64,000 nt of DNA from Kribbella rubisoli (lineage in GTDB: Bacteria; Actinomycetota; Actinomycetes; Propionibacteriales; Kribbellaceae), in NCBI RefSeq assembly GCF_004217145.1, contig NZ_SHKR01000015.1, forward strand, positions 496,001 through 560,000, given 5' to 3'. This document shows, one piece after another, positions 26,242 to 34,838 of this stretch. How positions within the stretch are numbered: position 1 is the first letter of the stretch; each line of letters begins with the position of its first letter. The translations under genes were made by a program, and so were the position numbers. The notes under the pieces were generated by a model. The model worked only from the letters and a program-made list of their open reading frames with translations, had not been told where the DNA came from and made no database searches.

Positions 26242-27209
26242 GACTGCTCCTCGGGCAGGAAGTCTGCGACCGGCCGGCGAGCGGTGCCGCTGTGGTGCCG
26301 GGTGCGGCCGAATCGGATGATCATGTGAGCGTGCCCCGGGCGCTCGGTCAGGCGCTGGACCTTGGTGCGCAGGTCCTTGTACTCGAGGGGCTGGTTGAGG
26401 AACGATGCGCTCACGCCGGCCCGGGTCGCGGTCAGCAGCACACGCTCGAGGGCGGCTCCGGCGACGACCTGATCGCCCGGTTCGTCGAAGTCGGTGGACA
26501 GTACTGCGAGCTCCGGGCTCTCCTCGAACCGTCCTTCGTCGCGGAGTCGATCGGTCGGGCGGGTGCCCATGTCCCGGACGGCCGAGGGATAACTGGTCGA
26601 TCGCGGTCCGAGGGCCGAGCTGGGGATGCCGTCGGCGCTGCGCTCGCCGCCGACCCAGCGGCCACGTTCGGCGCGCCGGTGCCAGTCGTGGATCTCGCGC
26701 AGGTCTGTGTCGAGTACCAGGTCGAGGAGCGTGTGGACCTCGGTCTCGCCGAGCCAGGTGAGCTCGGCGCCTTCGGCGTACGCGGCGTGCACCAACGCCA
26801 CGCGCACGTCGTCGGCCAGTGGGGTGGTCTCGGACGGGTGGCGGTCGGTGTGGCGGTATGGAATCTGTGCTGCGAGGTCGAGCAGTTCCTCGTTGCGCGC
26901 CCCCGTGGGCTCGAGGACGACGCGGGCGAGCAGATCGGGTTCCTCCGGGTACGGCGCCAGCCCGAACCAGGTGCCGTACCCGAGGCTCTCGGCCGCGCAC
27001 CGGAGATTGAAGGTGGCGGCACCGGCGGCGATCCGCATCGCCCGGCCGGTCGGGTCCTCAGCTGGAAGTGTGCGGGATCCGTCCAGGTGGACGTCGATCG
27101 CGTGGCCCTCGATCTCGAACCGCCACGGCTGGGTGTTGTGCATACTCGGCGCGGCAACCGCCGCCGCGAGCAGGACGTCGACATCGTTGGCCGGAAGCTT
27201 CTCGGACAC
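26238..27209 (-). CDS. Acg-family nitroreductase-like protein (second copy)
   Basis: A 323-aa paralogue of the protein at 12563, with AAVAAPSMHNTQPWRFE at the N terminus, RGRWVGGERSADGIPSSALG in the middle and MIIRFGRTRHHSGTARRP near the end. In mycobacteria, Acg proteins are DosR-dependent and needed for survival in hypoxia or macrophages. GGGAGGAGCACC precedes the ATG. A DevR-like site lies about 62 bp upstream. First gene of a two-gene unit with the 117-aa helical protein. Confidence 0.88.
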   Translation of the reverse strand: MSEKLPANDVDVLLAAAVAAPSMHNTQPWRFEIEGHAIDVHLDGSRTLPAEDPTGRAMRIAAGAATFNLRCAAESLGYGTWFGLAPYPEEPDLLARVVLEPTGARNEELLDLAAQIPYRHTDRHPSETTPLADDVRVALVHAAYAEGAELTWLGETEVHTLLDLVLDTDLREIHDWHRRAERGRWVGGERSADGIPSSALGPRSTSYPSAVRDMGTRPTDRLRDEGRFEESPELAVLSTDFDEPGDQVVAGAALERVLLTATRAGVSASFLNQPLEYKDLRTKVQRLTERPGHAHMIIRFGRTRHHSGTARRPVADFLPEEQS

Positions 27210-27270
27210 GGGGTGCTCCTCCCATTGGTTCTCCTTCTTCAGGTTCGCCGGAGGGAGGTGGGTGGCGCTG

Positions 27271-27284
27271 CGGGCAAGAGTCCC
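27271..27284 (-). promoter_or_regulatory. DevR-box-like site
   Basis: Reads GGGACTCTTGCCCG on the minus strand, 62 bp before the nitroreductase start and just downstream of the DevS-like stop codon. Confidence 0.45.
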
Positions 27285-27306
27285 GACCTGGGAGGCCGTT
27301 CGGCCG

Positions 27307-29058
27307 TCAGTTGCCGGCGAGCGGTGCGCGGAGTTCGACGATCGTCCCGTGCGGCTCGTTGTCCGTGACCCGGACGGCGCCGCCGAGTGCCTGAGCGCGC
27401 TCGGTCAGGTTGCGCAGACCGCTGTTGCGGTGCTGCTCGCCGATCCCGACGCCGTTGTCGGTGATGCGCGCGACGACTTGTTCACTGTCGGCGCTGACCT
27501 CGACTGTCACCTCGGAAGCCTGGGCGTGGCGGACGACGTTCGACAGCGACTCGCGAACGGTGGCGAGGATCTGCGGTCGTACGACGGCGGGCACCAGGGT
27601 GTCGATCGGACCGGTGCAGATCAACTGGGGCCGGTAGCCGAGTGGCTCGGCGTACTCGGTGACGAGTTTCTGGACGTCACCGCGGAGTGAACTGGAGTCG
27701 GGCGGCTGCTGGAGCTCGAAGATCGCCGCACGGAGATCGTGGATGGTGCTGTCGATGTCCTCGACCGCCTGGCCGAGTCGTTGCTGGTGCTCGGCCTGGA
27801 CCAGTCGCTGCATCCCCTGGAGTTGGAGTCCGGTCGCGAACAGGCGCTGGATGACAAGGTCGTGCAGATCCCGGGCGATCCGGTCGCGGTCCTCGAGTAC
27901 GACGAGCAGGTCGCGGTCCCGCTGCGCCTGTGCACGTTCCATCGCGAGGGTGGCCTGGCCGGCGAACATCCGGATCAGATCGGCGCCTTCGGCGACCCTG
28001 GTGTTGGCGCCTTGTTCCATCACCACGGCGAGGAATCCGCGGGTCGCGGTTGTCCCGGCGGGCAGCGGCGCGATCGTCGCTCGGGCGAGATTCGCGCTTT
28101 CGGGGAACTGGGTCAGTCCGCCGGCCTCCTTGACGAGCTGCGCCAGGTCCTCGACGACGATCTGGTCGCCGCTGCCCGAGCTGACGAGGCGAAGCAGCGG
28201 TAGGTCGGCCGGGAGTCGCCGGCCGGCGTACTGAGTGAACTCCGGTCGCCCGTCGACGGCTCGGACGACCAACTCGTCGCCCTCGGCAAGCACTACGGCT
28301 GCGACCTGTGCGCCCGCGACCTCCCGGGAACGCTGCACGATCAGGTGGAGCGCTTCGTCGGCGTCGAACTCGCCGAGCATCAGTTGGGTGATCTCTGCCG
28401 TCACCTCGTGCCAACGCCGGCGTTGCTCGGAATCGGCGTACAGCCTGGCGTTGTCGATCACGACGCCGGCCGCGGTGGCGAGGGCGGTGACCGTGCGCTC
28501 GTCGTCCTCGGTGAAGTCGGCGTCGCCGGTCTTCTCGGTCAGGTACAGGTTGCCGTAGGCGTGCTCGCGGGTCCGGATCGGTACGCCGAGGAAGCTCTTC
28601 ATCGGCGGGTGGTTGCTCGGGAAGCCGTAGGACCGCGGGTGCTCGGCGAGGTCGTGCAGACGGATCGGTTCGGGGTGCTCGATCAGGAGACCGAGGATGC
28701 CGTGGCCTTCCGGGTACGGGCCGATCGCGGCGATCTCCTCGTCGGTCACGCCGCGGGTGATGAAGCGGACCAGCCGTTTCCCGTCCGGGCCGACGACGCC
28801 GAGAGCGCCGTACCGCGCGCCGGCGAGTTCGCAGGCCGCCGTCACGATGCGGTCAAGGGTGCTGTTGAGGTCGAGATCCGCGCCGATGCCGACAACCGCG
28901 TCGAGGAGCGCGCGCAGTCGCTCCTGGTACTCCATGATCTCGTCGACGCGACCGAGCAGTTCCTGCAGGAGCGCATCCAGACGCACCCGGGAAAGGCCGG
29001 CGTACTCCAGCGCACCTTCGTCCCAGCTTCCCCGCCCGGACCGCGAGTCTTCGGCCAC
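27307..29058 (-). CDS. devS: DevS/DosT-like GAF-GAF sensor histidine kinase
   Basis: A 583-aa soluble kinase. The first GAF domain (about residues 60-205) contains SNHPPMKSFLGVPI; its His150 falls where I recall the haem-ligating His149 of DevS, and NLYLTEKTGDADFTEDDE matches the same family. A second GAF spans about 230-375. HisKA_3 follows with phosphoacceptor His399 in DRIARDLHDLVIQRLF, then an HATPase with ESLSNVVRHAQ and DNGVGIG. There are no membrane segments, so it senses a cytoplasmic gas or redox signal. It lies 36 bp downstream of the PNPOx-like gene, and its probable partner regulator is at 20798. The symbol is by similarity. Confidence 0.87.
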   Translation of the reverse strand: MAEDSRSGRGSWDEGALEYAGLSRVRLDALLQELLGRVDEIMEYQERLRALLDAVVGIGADLDLNSTLDRIVTAACELAGARYGALGVVGPDGKRLVRFITRGVTDEEIAAIGPYPEGHGILGLLIEHPEPIRLHDLAEHPRSYGFPSNHPPMKSFLGVPIRTREHAYGNLYLTEKTGDADFTEDDERTVTALATAAGVVIDNARLYADSEQRRRWHEVTAEITQLMLGEFDADEALHLIVQRSREVAGAQVAAVVLAEGDELVVRAVDGRPEFTQYAGRRLPADLPLLRLVSSGSGDQIVVEDLAQLVKEAGGLTQFPESANLARATIAPLPAGTTATRGFLAVVMEQGANTRVAEGADLIRMFAGQATLAMERAQAQRDRDLLVVLEDRDRIARDLHDLVIQRLFATGLQLQGMQRLVQAEHQQRLGQAVEDIDSTIHDLRAAIFELQQPPDSSSLRGDVQKLVTEYAEPLGYRPQLICTGPIDTLVPAVVRPQILATVRESLSNVVRHAQASEVTVEVSADSEQVVARITDNGVGIGEQHRNSGLRNLTERAQALGGAVRVTDNEPHGTIVELRAPLAGN

Positions 29059-29094
29059 GCGACCACAGTACGCATAGTCACCGCCGAAAATGAA

Positions 29095-29538
29095 CTAACG
29101 AGAGCGGGGACTCGGGCCCCACGGAACCAGCCCGCGACCGTGGAGGGACTCGATGCCCAGGCGGACGAGTTGCGGGTCGTCGATCGGTAGCCACGAATGC
29201 AACGGCAGCCTGTGGCGCAGTTCGGCGCTCTCTTCGGTCGTGACGACCGACAGGTGGCCGATGGCCGTGACAGTCCAGCCCGTGTGGCGCTCGAGATCCA
29301 CGGCGTCGGCCTCGAACGCGACGACATCACCTCGCTCGGCCGCGCGGAACTTGTCACCCTGCCCCGTGCTCAGCACGATCGTGTCGTCGTCCAGCACGAA
29401 GTTGACCAGCCGGATCGCCGGCAGCCCGGCATACGTGTAGACCAGCCGCCCGAGCGGAACCGAACCGAGCAGGCTGAGGCACTCCGCCGGCCCGAGAATC
29501 TGCAACCGGGAATGGTCGAACTGTTGACTCGTGCTCAT
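29095..29538 (-). CDS. Pyridoxamine 5'-phosphate oxidase-fold protein
   Basis: A 147-aa split-barrel flavin-binding protein: LGPAECLSLLGSVPLGRLVYTYAGLPAIRLVNFVLDDD (in two segments) is the usual opening of actinobacterial PNPOx-like proteins, followed by VLSTGQGDKFRAA and VVAFEADAVD. Related proteins bind FMN, F420 or haem and are often found in DosR regulons (Rv3129 is one). It has the best-type DevR box (an exact 15-mer) 74 bp upstream and leads the two-gene unit with the DevS-like kinase. Confidence 0.85.
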   Translation of the reverse strand: MSTSQQFDHSRLQILGPAECLSLLGSVPLGRLVYTYAGLPAIRLVNFVLDDDTIVLSTGQGDKFRAAERGDVVAFEADAVDLERHTGWTVTAIGHLSVVTTEESAELRHRLPLHSWLPIDDPQLVRLGIESLHGRGLVPWGPSPRSR

Positions 29539-30028
29539 CGGACATCCTTCAGGACATCGTGGTCAGGGTGGCCACCTCCACGACGATCGCCGAGCGACGG
29601 GGAAGGACACCAGGGCCGAAAGTCCCGGATTGCGTTCTCCATGCCCGGGGCGTAAGCGGGTGGGGGCCTGCGGTCGATCACCTAGAGGTCACGTTCGGAG
29701 TGCACGATCAAGTCCGGCGGCGCGACTCGCATGCCGGCTGAGTTCGTCGCCGGCCTCAAGGCTGGCCCGTACTTGTGGTTCCACCCAGCCATCCTCGGAA
29801 CCGGCGAGGGCCGCAGCGATGAGTTTCGCGGTGGGCTCGCCTCTGTACAGGCATGAGCTCATCGCACCAGTCACAGACCACGGTGGTCAGCGGAGCGGGG
29901 CGCGGCTTCCGCGTTTCGCCGCCGTACGGCCGCAGGTGACGCCTGTCACCGAGCTCGGTGGCGCCGGGGCCGAGCTCACCGGCCACGGACTTTGTGCGTT
30001 GGCGTGAACAAACAGGAAAGAGAAGGTT
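29539..30028. other. 490-bp intergenic region
   Basis: Between the divergent PNPOx-like and SDR genes. It contains the DevR-like box at 29612-29626 and, near 30015, the AGAGAAGG ribosome site of the SDR gene. A 61-codon frame on the minus strand (29689-29874) has no clear ribosome site and no recognised relatives; I do not call it a gene. Nothing else recognised. Confidence 0.6.
29612..29626 (-). promoter_or_regulatory. DevR/DosR-box-like site (best copy)
   Basis: Reads GGGACTTTCGGCCCT on the minus strand, identical to the site at 10054, 74 bp before the PNPOx-like start. Confidence 0.7.
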
Positions 30029-30820
30029 ATGTTGCTGGAGAACAAGAACATCGTCGTTTACGGCGCCGGCGGCGCGGTCGGCGGTGCGGTGGCGCGCGGT
30101 TTCGCCCATGAAGGTGCCCGGGTGTTTCTGACCGGGCGCGATCCCGGCGTCATCGACTCGGTCGCCAAGGAGATTGTCGCTGCGGGCGGCAAAGCTGAGA
30201 CGGCGGTCGTGGACGCCGGCGACGAGCAGGCGGTGGTTGAGCACCTGGACCAGGTCGTCGCCGACGCGGGCAGCGTCGACGTCTCGTTCAACGCGATCGG
30301 AATCTCACCGCGGGGACTGCAGGGAATCCCACTCGCCGAACTGCCGGTCGAGGATTTCCTGCGCCCGATCACGACCTATTCCCAAGCTCATTTCGTGACC
30401 GCGAAATCCGCCGCACGGCACATGATCGCCCGCGGTTCGGGGGTCATCATGATGCACACACCCGAACCGGCCCGCATGCCTCTTCCGCTCGTGGGCGGCA
30501 TGAGCGTCGGATGGGCGGCGCTCGAGGGTCTCAACCGTGCGCTGTCGGCCGAATGGGCGCAGTACGGCGTGCGCTCGATCTGCTTGCGCACCACGGGCAT
30601 GGTGGAGACACCGGTCATCGATGTCGTGTACGGGCTGCACGCCGACGCGCTCGGCATCACCAAGGAGCAGTTCACCGCAGCCGCGGGCGCGATGTCCCAT
30701 CGCAGGCGCCCGACCACGCTGGCCGAGCTCGCGGACGCGGCAGTGTTCCTCGCCTCCGACCGGGCATCGGCGATGACCGGCACCGTCGCCAACCTGACCG
30801 GCGGAATCATCGTCGACTGA
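30029..30820 (+). CDS. SDR-family protein without the catalytic triad
   Basis: A 263-aa short-chain dehydrogenase fold. The nucleotide loop YGAGGAVGGAVARGF is intact and the C terminus (MTGTVANLTGGIIVD) is typical. At the active site the normal YxxxK before AALEGL is MSVGW: Tyr becomes Met158 and Lys becomes Trp162, and no Ser stands at the usual position about 13 residues before. It therefore probably binds NAD(P) but cannot do ordinary SDR chemistry; a regulatory or unusual reductase role is possible. AGAGAAGG precedes the ATG. A strong hairpin follows, then a hypothetical gene and an ECF sigma factor on the same strand. Confidence 0.85.
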   Translation: MLLENKNIVVYGAGGAVGGAVARGFAHEGARVFLTGRDPGVIDSVAKEIVAAGGKAETAVVDAGDEQAVVEHLDQVVADAGSVDVSFNAIGISPRGLQGIPLAELPVEDFLRPITTYSQAHFVTAKSAARHMIARGSGVIMMHTPEPARMPLPLVGGMSVGWAALEGLNRALSAEWAQYGVRSICLRTTGMVETPVIDVVYGLHADALGITKEQFTAAAGAMSHRRRPTTLAELADAAVFLASDRASAMTGTVANLTGGIIVD

Positions 30821-30827
30821 CCTGACC

Positions 30828-30856
30828 GCCCCGGCCACCGCTCGGGTGGCCGGGGC
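30828..30856. terminator. Strong hairpin terminator
   Basis: A 12-bp perfect stem (GCCCCGGCCACC / GGTGGCCGGGGC) with a 5-base loop, 7 bp after the SDR stop and 26 bp before the next start. It should reduce read-through into the downstream gene. Confidence 0.7.
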
Positions 30857-30881
30857 ATCCCTGGATAGAGGAGCAAGAGCA

Positions 30882-31589
30882 ATGAACGATCTACTCGCGA
30901 GCGCGGTTGCCGCACACGGCGGCGTGGACCGGTGGAGGCGGATCCATACGATCACTGTCGACGCCGCCATATCTGGAGCCTTCTGGCAGATCAAGGGACA
31001 AAGCGATGCGCTGACGAAGGTCCGCTTCGAGGTCGACACCAGGCGGGAGCGGCTGACCATGGACTTCGTCGGCCAGGACAGACGGTCGGTCTTCGAGCCC
31101 GACCGGGTCGTCCTGGAACGACCGATCGGTACGGCGGTCGAGGCACGCGACGACCCGGAACGGTCGTTCGACGGCCACCAGTTCGAGACGCCGTGGGACG
31201 ACCTGCATCTCGCGTACTTCACCGGGGAAGGACTGTGGACGTATCTGAACACGCCGTTCCTGTTCACCTGGCCGGGGTTCGTCTGTGAGGAGATCTCCGC
31301 GATCGAGGTCAACGGTGAAACCTGGCGGCGGCTGCAGGTGATCTTCCCCGATCACATCAAGAGCCACACCCGCACGCAGGTGTTCTGCTTCGGCCCGGAC
31401 GGTTTGCTGCGCCGTCACGACTTCACAATCGACATCGTCGGCCAGACGGTCGAGTCGCAGCTTCACGCGGCCGACTACCGCGAGGTGGACGGCATCGTCA
31501 TCCCCGCCACGCGACGGGCCTACGCCCCGATGGGCGACGACCAGATCACCTTCGTCGCCATCGACATGGCTGACATCGCCATCCACTGA
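30882..31589 (+). CDS. Hypothetical protein
   Basis: A 235-aa soluble protein, mostly beta-strand by appearance, that starts with a short helix (NDLLASAVAAHGGVDRWRRI). Proteins with AHGGxxxW near the start followed by long beta strands often resemble lipoprotein-carrier (LolA/LppX-like) folds, but there is no signal peptide here. The ATG at 30882 follows AGAGGAGCAAG. It lies between the SDR-like gene and the ECF sigma gene on the same strand and could belong to that regulon. Function unknown. Confidence 0.75.
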   Translation: MNDLLASAVAAHGGVDRWRRIHTITVDAAISGAFWQIKGQSDALTKVRFEVDTRRERLTMDFVGQDRRSVFEPDRVVLERPIGTAVEARDDPERSFDGHQFETPWDDLHLAYFTGEGLWTYLNTPFLFTWPGFVCEEISAIEVNGETWRRLQVIFPDHIKSHTRTQVFCFGPDGLLRRHDFTIDIVGQTVESQLHAADYREVDGIVIPATRRAYAPMGDDQITFVAIDMADIAIH

Positions 31590-31657
31590 GCGGACATCAC
31601 GATGAACAACACCGACCGGGCGAGCCGCATATCGAGCCACCACAGAATCGGTGGATC

Positions 31658-32698
31658 ATGCACGTCATGACTGAAGCCAAGGCCGGAGACGAGGATTTCG
31701 GAAGGCTGAGCGAACCGTTCCGGCGTGAGCTGCTTGCCTACTGCTACCGCATGCTCGGCTCGGTCGACGAGGCCGAAGAGGTGGTGCAAGACGTCTACCT
31801 CGACGCCTGGCGAGCCTACGACGCGTTCGAGGGACGGTCATCGCTGCGTACCTGGCTGTACCGCATCGCGACCCGCGCTTGTTTCAAGGCGCTGGAGAAA
31901 GGTAGACGCAGGCCTCTGCCCGCGGATCTCGGCGCACCCCAGACAAACTTGGATGCGGCGCTTGGCCCACAAGCTCGGGAGGTGCCGTGGCTCCAGCCGA
32001 TACCTGACTTCCTGTTCACCGCTGCACCGGCCGATCCGGCGACGGTCGTGGTGGAACGACAGACAGTGCGGCTCGCGCTGGTCGGAGCGCTCCAGCAGTT
32101 GCCGCCGCGACAGCGAGCCGTGCTGATTCTCCGCGACGTGCTGCAGTGGCGTACCGCGGAAGTGGCCCAGCTGCTGGAGATGACCACAGCCGCCGTCAAC
32201 AGCGCGCTCCAGCGCGCCCGAGCCCAGGTTCCGCTCAGCCAGGACGACCTGACCGAGCCTGCTGAGCCGCGACAGCGGGCCTTGCTCGACCGCTATGTGA
32301 CTGCCTTCGAAACCGCGGATGTCAATCAACTCGTCGCGGTCCTGGCCGAGGACGCCAGATGGGAGATGCCGCCGATCGTGACCTGGTTCGAAGGGCGCGA
32401 CACGATCCTCGCCTTCCTGGCCAAACAGATGCGAGCGATCGGACCGGCGGTGCTGGTCCCGACCTCCGCCAACGGACAACCTGCCTTCGCGGTGTACGCC
32501 GGCGGCAGCGACGGCGCGCTCCGGCCGCACGCGCTGCACGTACTGACACTCACAACCGAAGGAGTCTGCCGGGTCGTCGCGTTCCACGGCCCGGGCCTGT
32601 TTCCGCTGTTTCGGCTCTGTCACTGCCAAGGACCACTGGCTTCAAGGCTTGTTTCGCCAGAGGGTTCTGGCGAGGTAGAGGCAGGCGGCGAGGGTTAG
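31658..32698 (+). CDS. ECF sigma factor with SnoaL-like C-terminal domain
   Basis: A 346-aa SigJ/ECF-type sigma factor. Region 2 (about residues 15-85) has LLAYCYRMLGSVDEAEEVVQDVYLDAWRAYD in two helices; region 4 (about 130-195) has LPPRQRAVLILRDVLQWRTAEVAQLLEMT. A C-terminal NTF2/SnoaL-like domain (about 205-325; VTAFETADVNQLVAVLAEDA, then WFEGRDTILAFL) takes the place of a separate anti-sigma protein in this class. ATG 31667 is an alternative start. The last 57 bp overlap the convergent DUF4386-like gene, so the final 18 residues may be an extension not shared with relatives. Confidence 0.88.
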   Translation: MHVMTEAKAGDEDFGRLSEPFRRELLAYCYRMLGSVDEAEEVVQDVYLDAWRAYDAFEGRSSLRTWLYRIATRACFKALEKGRRRPLPADLGAPQTNLDAALGPQAREVPWLQPIPDFLFTAAPADPATVVVERQTVRLALVGALQQLPPRQRAVLILRDVLQWRTAEVAQLLEMTTAAVNSALQRARAQVPLSQDDLTEPAEPRQRALLDRYVTAFETADVNQLVAVLAEDARWEMPPIVTWFEGRDTILAFLAKQMRAIGPAVLVPTSANGQPAFAVYAGGSDGALRPHALHVLTLTTEGVCRVVAFHGPGLFPLFRLCHCQGPLASRLVSPEGSGEVEAGGEG

Positions 32699-33325
32699 TG
32701 CGCCGTGGAGGATGCGGAGGCCGGGGGTGGCGAAGAACTGGGGGATGAACAGGGTGAAGGCTGCGGCCAGGGGGATGCCCGACCAGCGGGCGAGGAGGGC
32801 GGAGCGCCAGATGGCTGTGGCGGCGAGGATCGTGCCTGCCGCGAGGAGTAGGAGGCCGACGGCGAAGAGGGTGACGGCGGCGGGGTTGAAGCGGAAGTCG
32901 TTGATCATGTCGAGAGCGCCGGCGTCATGGCTGTCCAGGGCGTGTTGCGCTATGACGTGGGCTCCGAAGACTTCTACGCCGTAGTACGTGAGGGTCAGGC
33001 CGGTGCCTAGCCAGGTTGCGACCAGCGCCCGGGCCGCGAGTTTGCCGGCTGGTGTCGGCCGGAGTACGCCGTACAGGGCCTGGACGCCGAAGGCCAGCAG
33101 GATGAAGCCGGCGATCGCGGACAGGTGGGCGGCGATCCAGGAGGCAGAGGCCATGCCGCGAGCGCCGGCGAGGGTCGTTTCGTCGCCGTACGGGCGAATG
33201 GCCGGGTAGAGCAGGAACGCGATGCCGGCCGCGGCGATCGCGATCGCGCCGGCGCGCCTTGTGACGGGCTCGGCGTTGGCCTGTACGGCGAGACCGTCTG
33301 CGGGGGCCAGGGGAGTGCTTTGCAT
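32642..33325 (-). CDS. DUF4386-like integral membrane protein
   Basis: A 227-aa protein with about six membrane segments (for example AIAIAAAGIAFLLYPAI, IAAHLSAIAGFILLAFGVQ, FAVGLLLLAAGTILAATAIW), similar in layout to DUF4386-type proteins. Two copies of AGAGCNNNGCTCT lie 35 and 85 bp before the start, a typical TetR-family operator arrangement, so it is probably induced when a ligand releases a TetR repressor; no TetR gene is in this window. Its 3' end overlaps the sigma-factor gene by 57 bp. Confidence 0.72.
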   Translation of the reverse strand: MQSTPLAPADGLAVQANAEPVTRRAGAIAIAAAGIAFLLYPAIRPYGDETTLAGARGMASASWIAAHLSAIAGFILLAFGVQALYGVLRPTPAGKLAARALVATWLGTGLTLTYYGVEVFGAHVIAQHALDSHDAGALDMINDFRFNPAAVTLFAVGLLLLAAGTILAATAIWRSALLARWSGIPLAAAFTLFIPQFFATPGLRILHGALTLAACLYLARTLWRNKP

Positions 33326-33359
33326 GGGTGGACCAATCCGTGAGCAGGAGACGCATTAG

Positions 33360-33372
33360 AGAGCAGTGCTCT
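33360..33372. promoter_or_regulatory. TetR-type operator, copy 1
   Basis: AGAGCAGTGCTCT; the dyad extends to GAGAGCAGTGCTCTC at 33359-33373. It lies 35 bp upstream of the DUF4386-like start. Confidence 0.65.
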
Positions 33373-33409
33373 CAGGGCTAAGCATGAGTAGAAGCGGCGC
33401 ACTATGTCA

Positions 33410-33422
33410 AGAGCGCTGCTCT
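33410..33422. promoter_or_regulatory. TetR-type operator, copy 2
   Basis: AGAGCGCTGCTCT, same half-sites as copy 1 with centres 50 bp apart. Confidence 0.6.
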
Positions 33423-33451
33423 CTATTAGTGGCGCCCCCGCGATGCGGGCG

Positions 33452-34201
33452 TCAGCCGGGGAGTGAGCGGGTGTTGATGAGTTCTTGGGCGACGTCCCGG
33501 AGTTTGACGTTGGTGTCCTGGGAGTAGCGCTTGAGGACGGTGAAGGCTCGGTCGGCGTCGAGCTGGAATCGTTCCATCAGGATTCCCATGGCTTGGCCGA
33601 CGACTTTGCGGGCGTCGGCGGCTGCCGTGAGGTTCTGCAGATTCCGCGCATTCGCGACGGCGACCGAAGCGTGCCGCGCAAGGATCTGGGCGATCGCTTC
33701 GTCATCCGCGCCGAAACCGTCGGGGATACGGCTGTAGAGGCCGAGTACGCCGACCGTGGACGACTCAGGGCCGAGCAGCAACGGCACATCCAGCACGCTG
33801 CGTACGCCGAGTTGGCGGACTCTGGCGGCCCACTTCGGCCACCGTGAATCGGTGGTCGTGTCGCAGACGGAGATGGTGACTTGGTCTCGCATCGTGGCAA
33901 CCAACGGCCCGTCACCTGTGTCGAGTTGAATCTGGTAGATCTCGGCGACAACGGAGTCGGTGACCGCGGGAATCTCGGGCCGGCCACGGGTGGACAGAGC
34001 CACACCGGCATAGCTGCAGTCCAATGCTTGGAGCGCGAACTGCACGACTGAGTCGATGGTCTCCTCGAGTCCTTCGGCGTCGTGCATCTCGACTGCGAGC
34101 CGGGCGAAGACCTCGGCATGCGTCACGTCGACCGGGCCCAGTGCGGGCAGCTCCGGCGGTCCGCCGGCGGCCATGTCTCCGGTGCGATCCATCTGCGCCA
34201 T
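33452..34201 (-). CDS. GAF-ANTAR putative RNA-binding antiterminator
   Basis: A 249-aa regulator: a GAF sensor domain (about residues 30-175; VQFALQALDCSYAGVAL, LLGPESSTVGVLGLYS) and a C-terminal ANTAR domain (about 190-245; ARKVVGQAMGILMERFQLDADRAF split over two helices, then LRDVAQELINT). ANTAR domains bind paired RNA stem-loops to prevent termination. The ATG at 34201 follows AGGAG; an upstream in-frame ATG is less likely. It has no obvious operon partner. Actinobacteria carry many such proteins; the ligand is unknown. Confidence 0.88.
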   Translation of the reverse strand: MAQMDRTGDMAAGGPPELPALGPVDVTHAEVFARLAVEMHDAEGLEETIDSVVQFALQALDCSYAGVALSTRGRPEIPAVTDSVVAEIYQIQLDTGDGPLVATMRDQVTISVCDTTTDSRWPKWAARVRQLGVRSVLDVPLLLGPESSTVGVLGLYSRIPDGFGADDEAIAQILARHASVAVANARNLQNLTAAADARKVVGQAMGILMERFQLDADRAFTVLKRYSQDTNVKLRDVAQELINTRSLPG

Positions 34202-34335
34202 TTCGTTCTCCTGCTGTGAGGGCGTCCACCCGGCATTGGTCTCTGCTGCCCGGGTGGGCCGCTGGTCGTGCGGCCACACCCGTCAGCTCGCGAACCGAGA
34301 TCGATGCCGCCCGTCGGGCATCGGTCTCGCATGGT

Positions 34336-34779
34336 TCAGGCGTTGATCTCGCGCTGTGAATCAGTGCCCGTGATGGCGATCTTGCGCGGTTTGGCCTTCT
34401 CGGCGATCGGGATCCGCAGCGTGAGGACGCCTGCGTCGTACGTCGCTTCGATCCGCTCGGTGTCGAGGGTCTCGCCCAGGAACAGCTGCCGCGAGAAGAT
34501 CCCGAAGGACCGTTCGGCGACCTGCATCTCGACGTCGTCGGAGACGCGTGGTGGGCGGCGCTCCGCCTTCACGGTCAGCACGTTGCGTTCGACGTCGAGC
34601 TCGATCGCGTCCGGCGTGACGCCGGGAAGATCGAAGGCGACGACGTACTGGTCACCGGACCTGTACGCGTCCAGTGGCATGGAGCTCGGCCTCGACCAGG
34701 TGCCCTGCTGGGCGGAGCCGTTGAGGAGCTGGTGGGTCAGTTGGTCCAGCTCGCGGAAGGGGTCCGTGCGCATCAACAT
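34336..34779 (-). CDS. Small heat-shock protein, Hsp20/alpha-crystallin family
   Basis: A 147-aa ATP-independent chaperone. The alpha-crystallin domain runs from about residue 38 to 135 ([52 protein letters not shown]), with the IxI-like RIPI near the end. The ATG at 34779 has AGGAGGTG upstream. It is divergent from an HSP18-type regulator gene, and the 115-bp gap contains two GTCATC-N5-GATGAC dyads, so heat or stress control by that neighbour is likely. Confidence 0.92.
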   Translation of the reverse strand: MLMRTDPFRELDQLTHQLLNGSAQQGTWSRPSSMPLDAYRSGDQYVVAFDLPGVTPDAIELDVERNVLTVKAERRPPRVSDDVEMQVAERSFGIFSRQLFLGETLDTERIEATYDAGVLTLRIPIAEKAKPRKIAITGTDSQREINA

Positions 34780-34838
34780 CGTCGTACACCTCCTGATGTC
34801 AGCTCTAGTGGTGTCAACACGCGCCACTGTTGTAGCAT

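Noticed and set aside
29689-29874. 61-codon minus-strand frame in the 490-bp gap
   Set aside because: No ribosome site, no recognised relatives and no supporting context; could be a gene remnant but cannot be supported.
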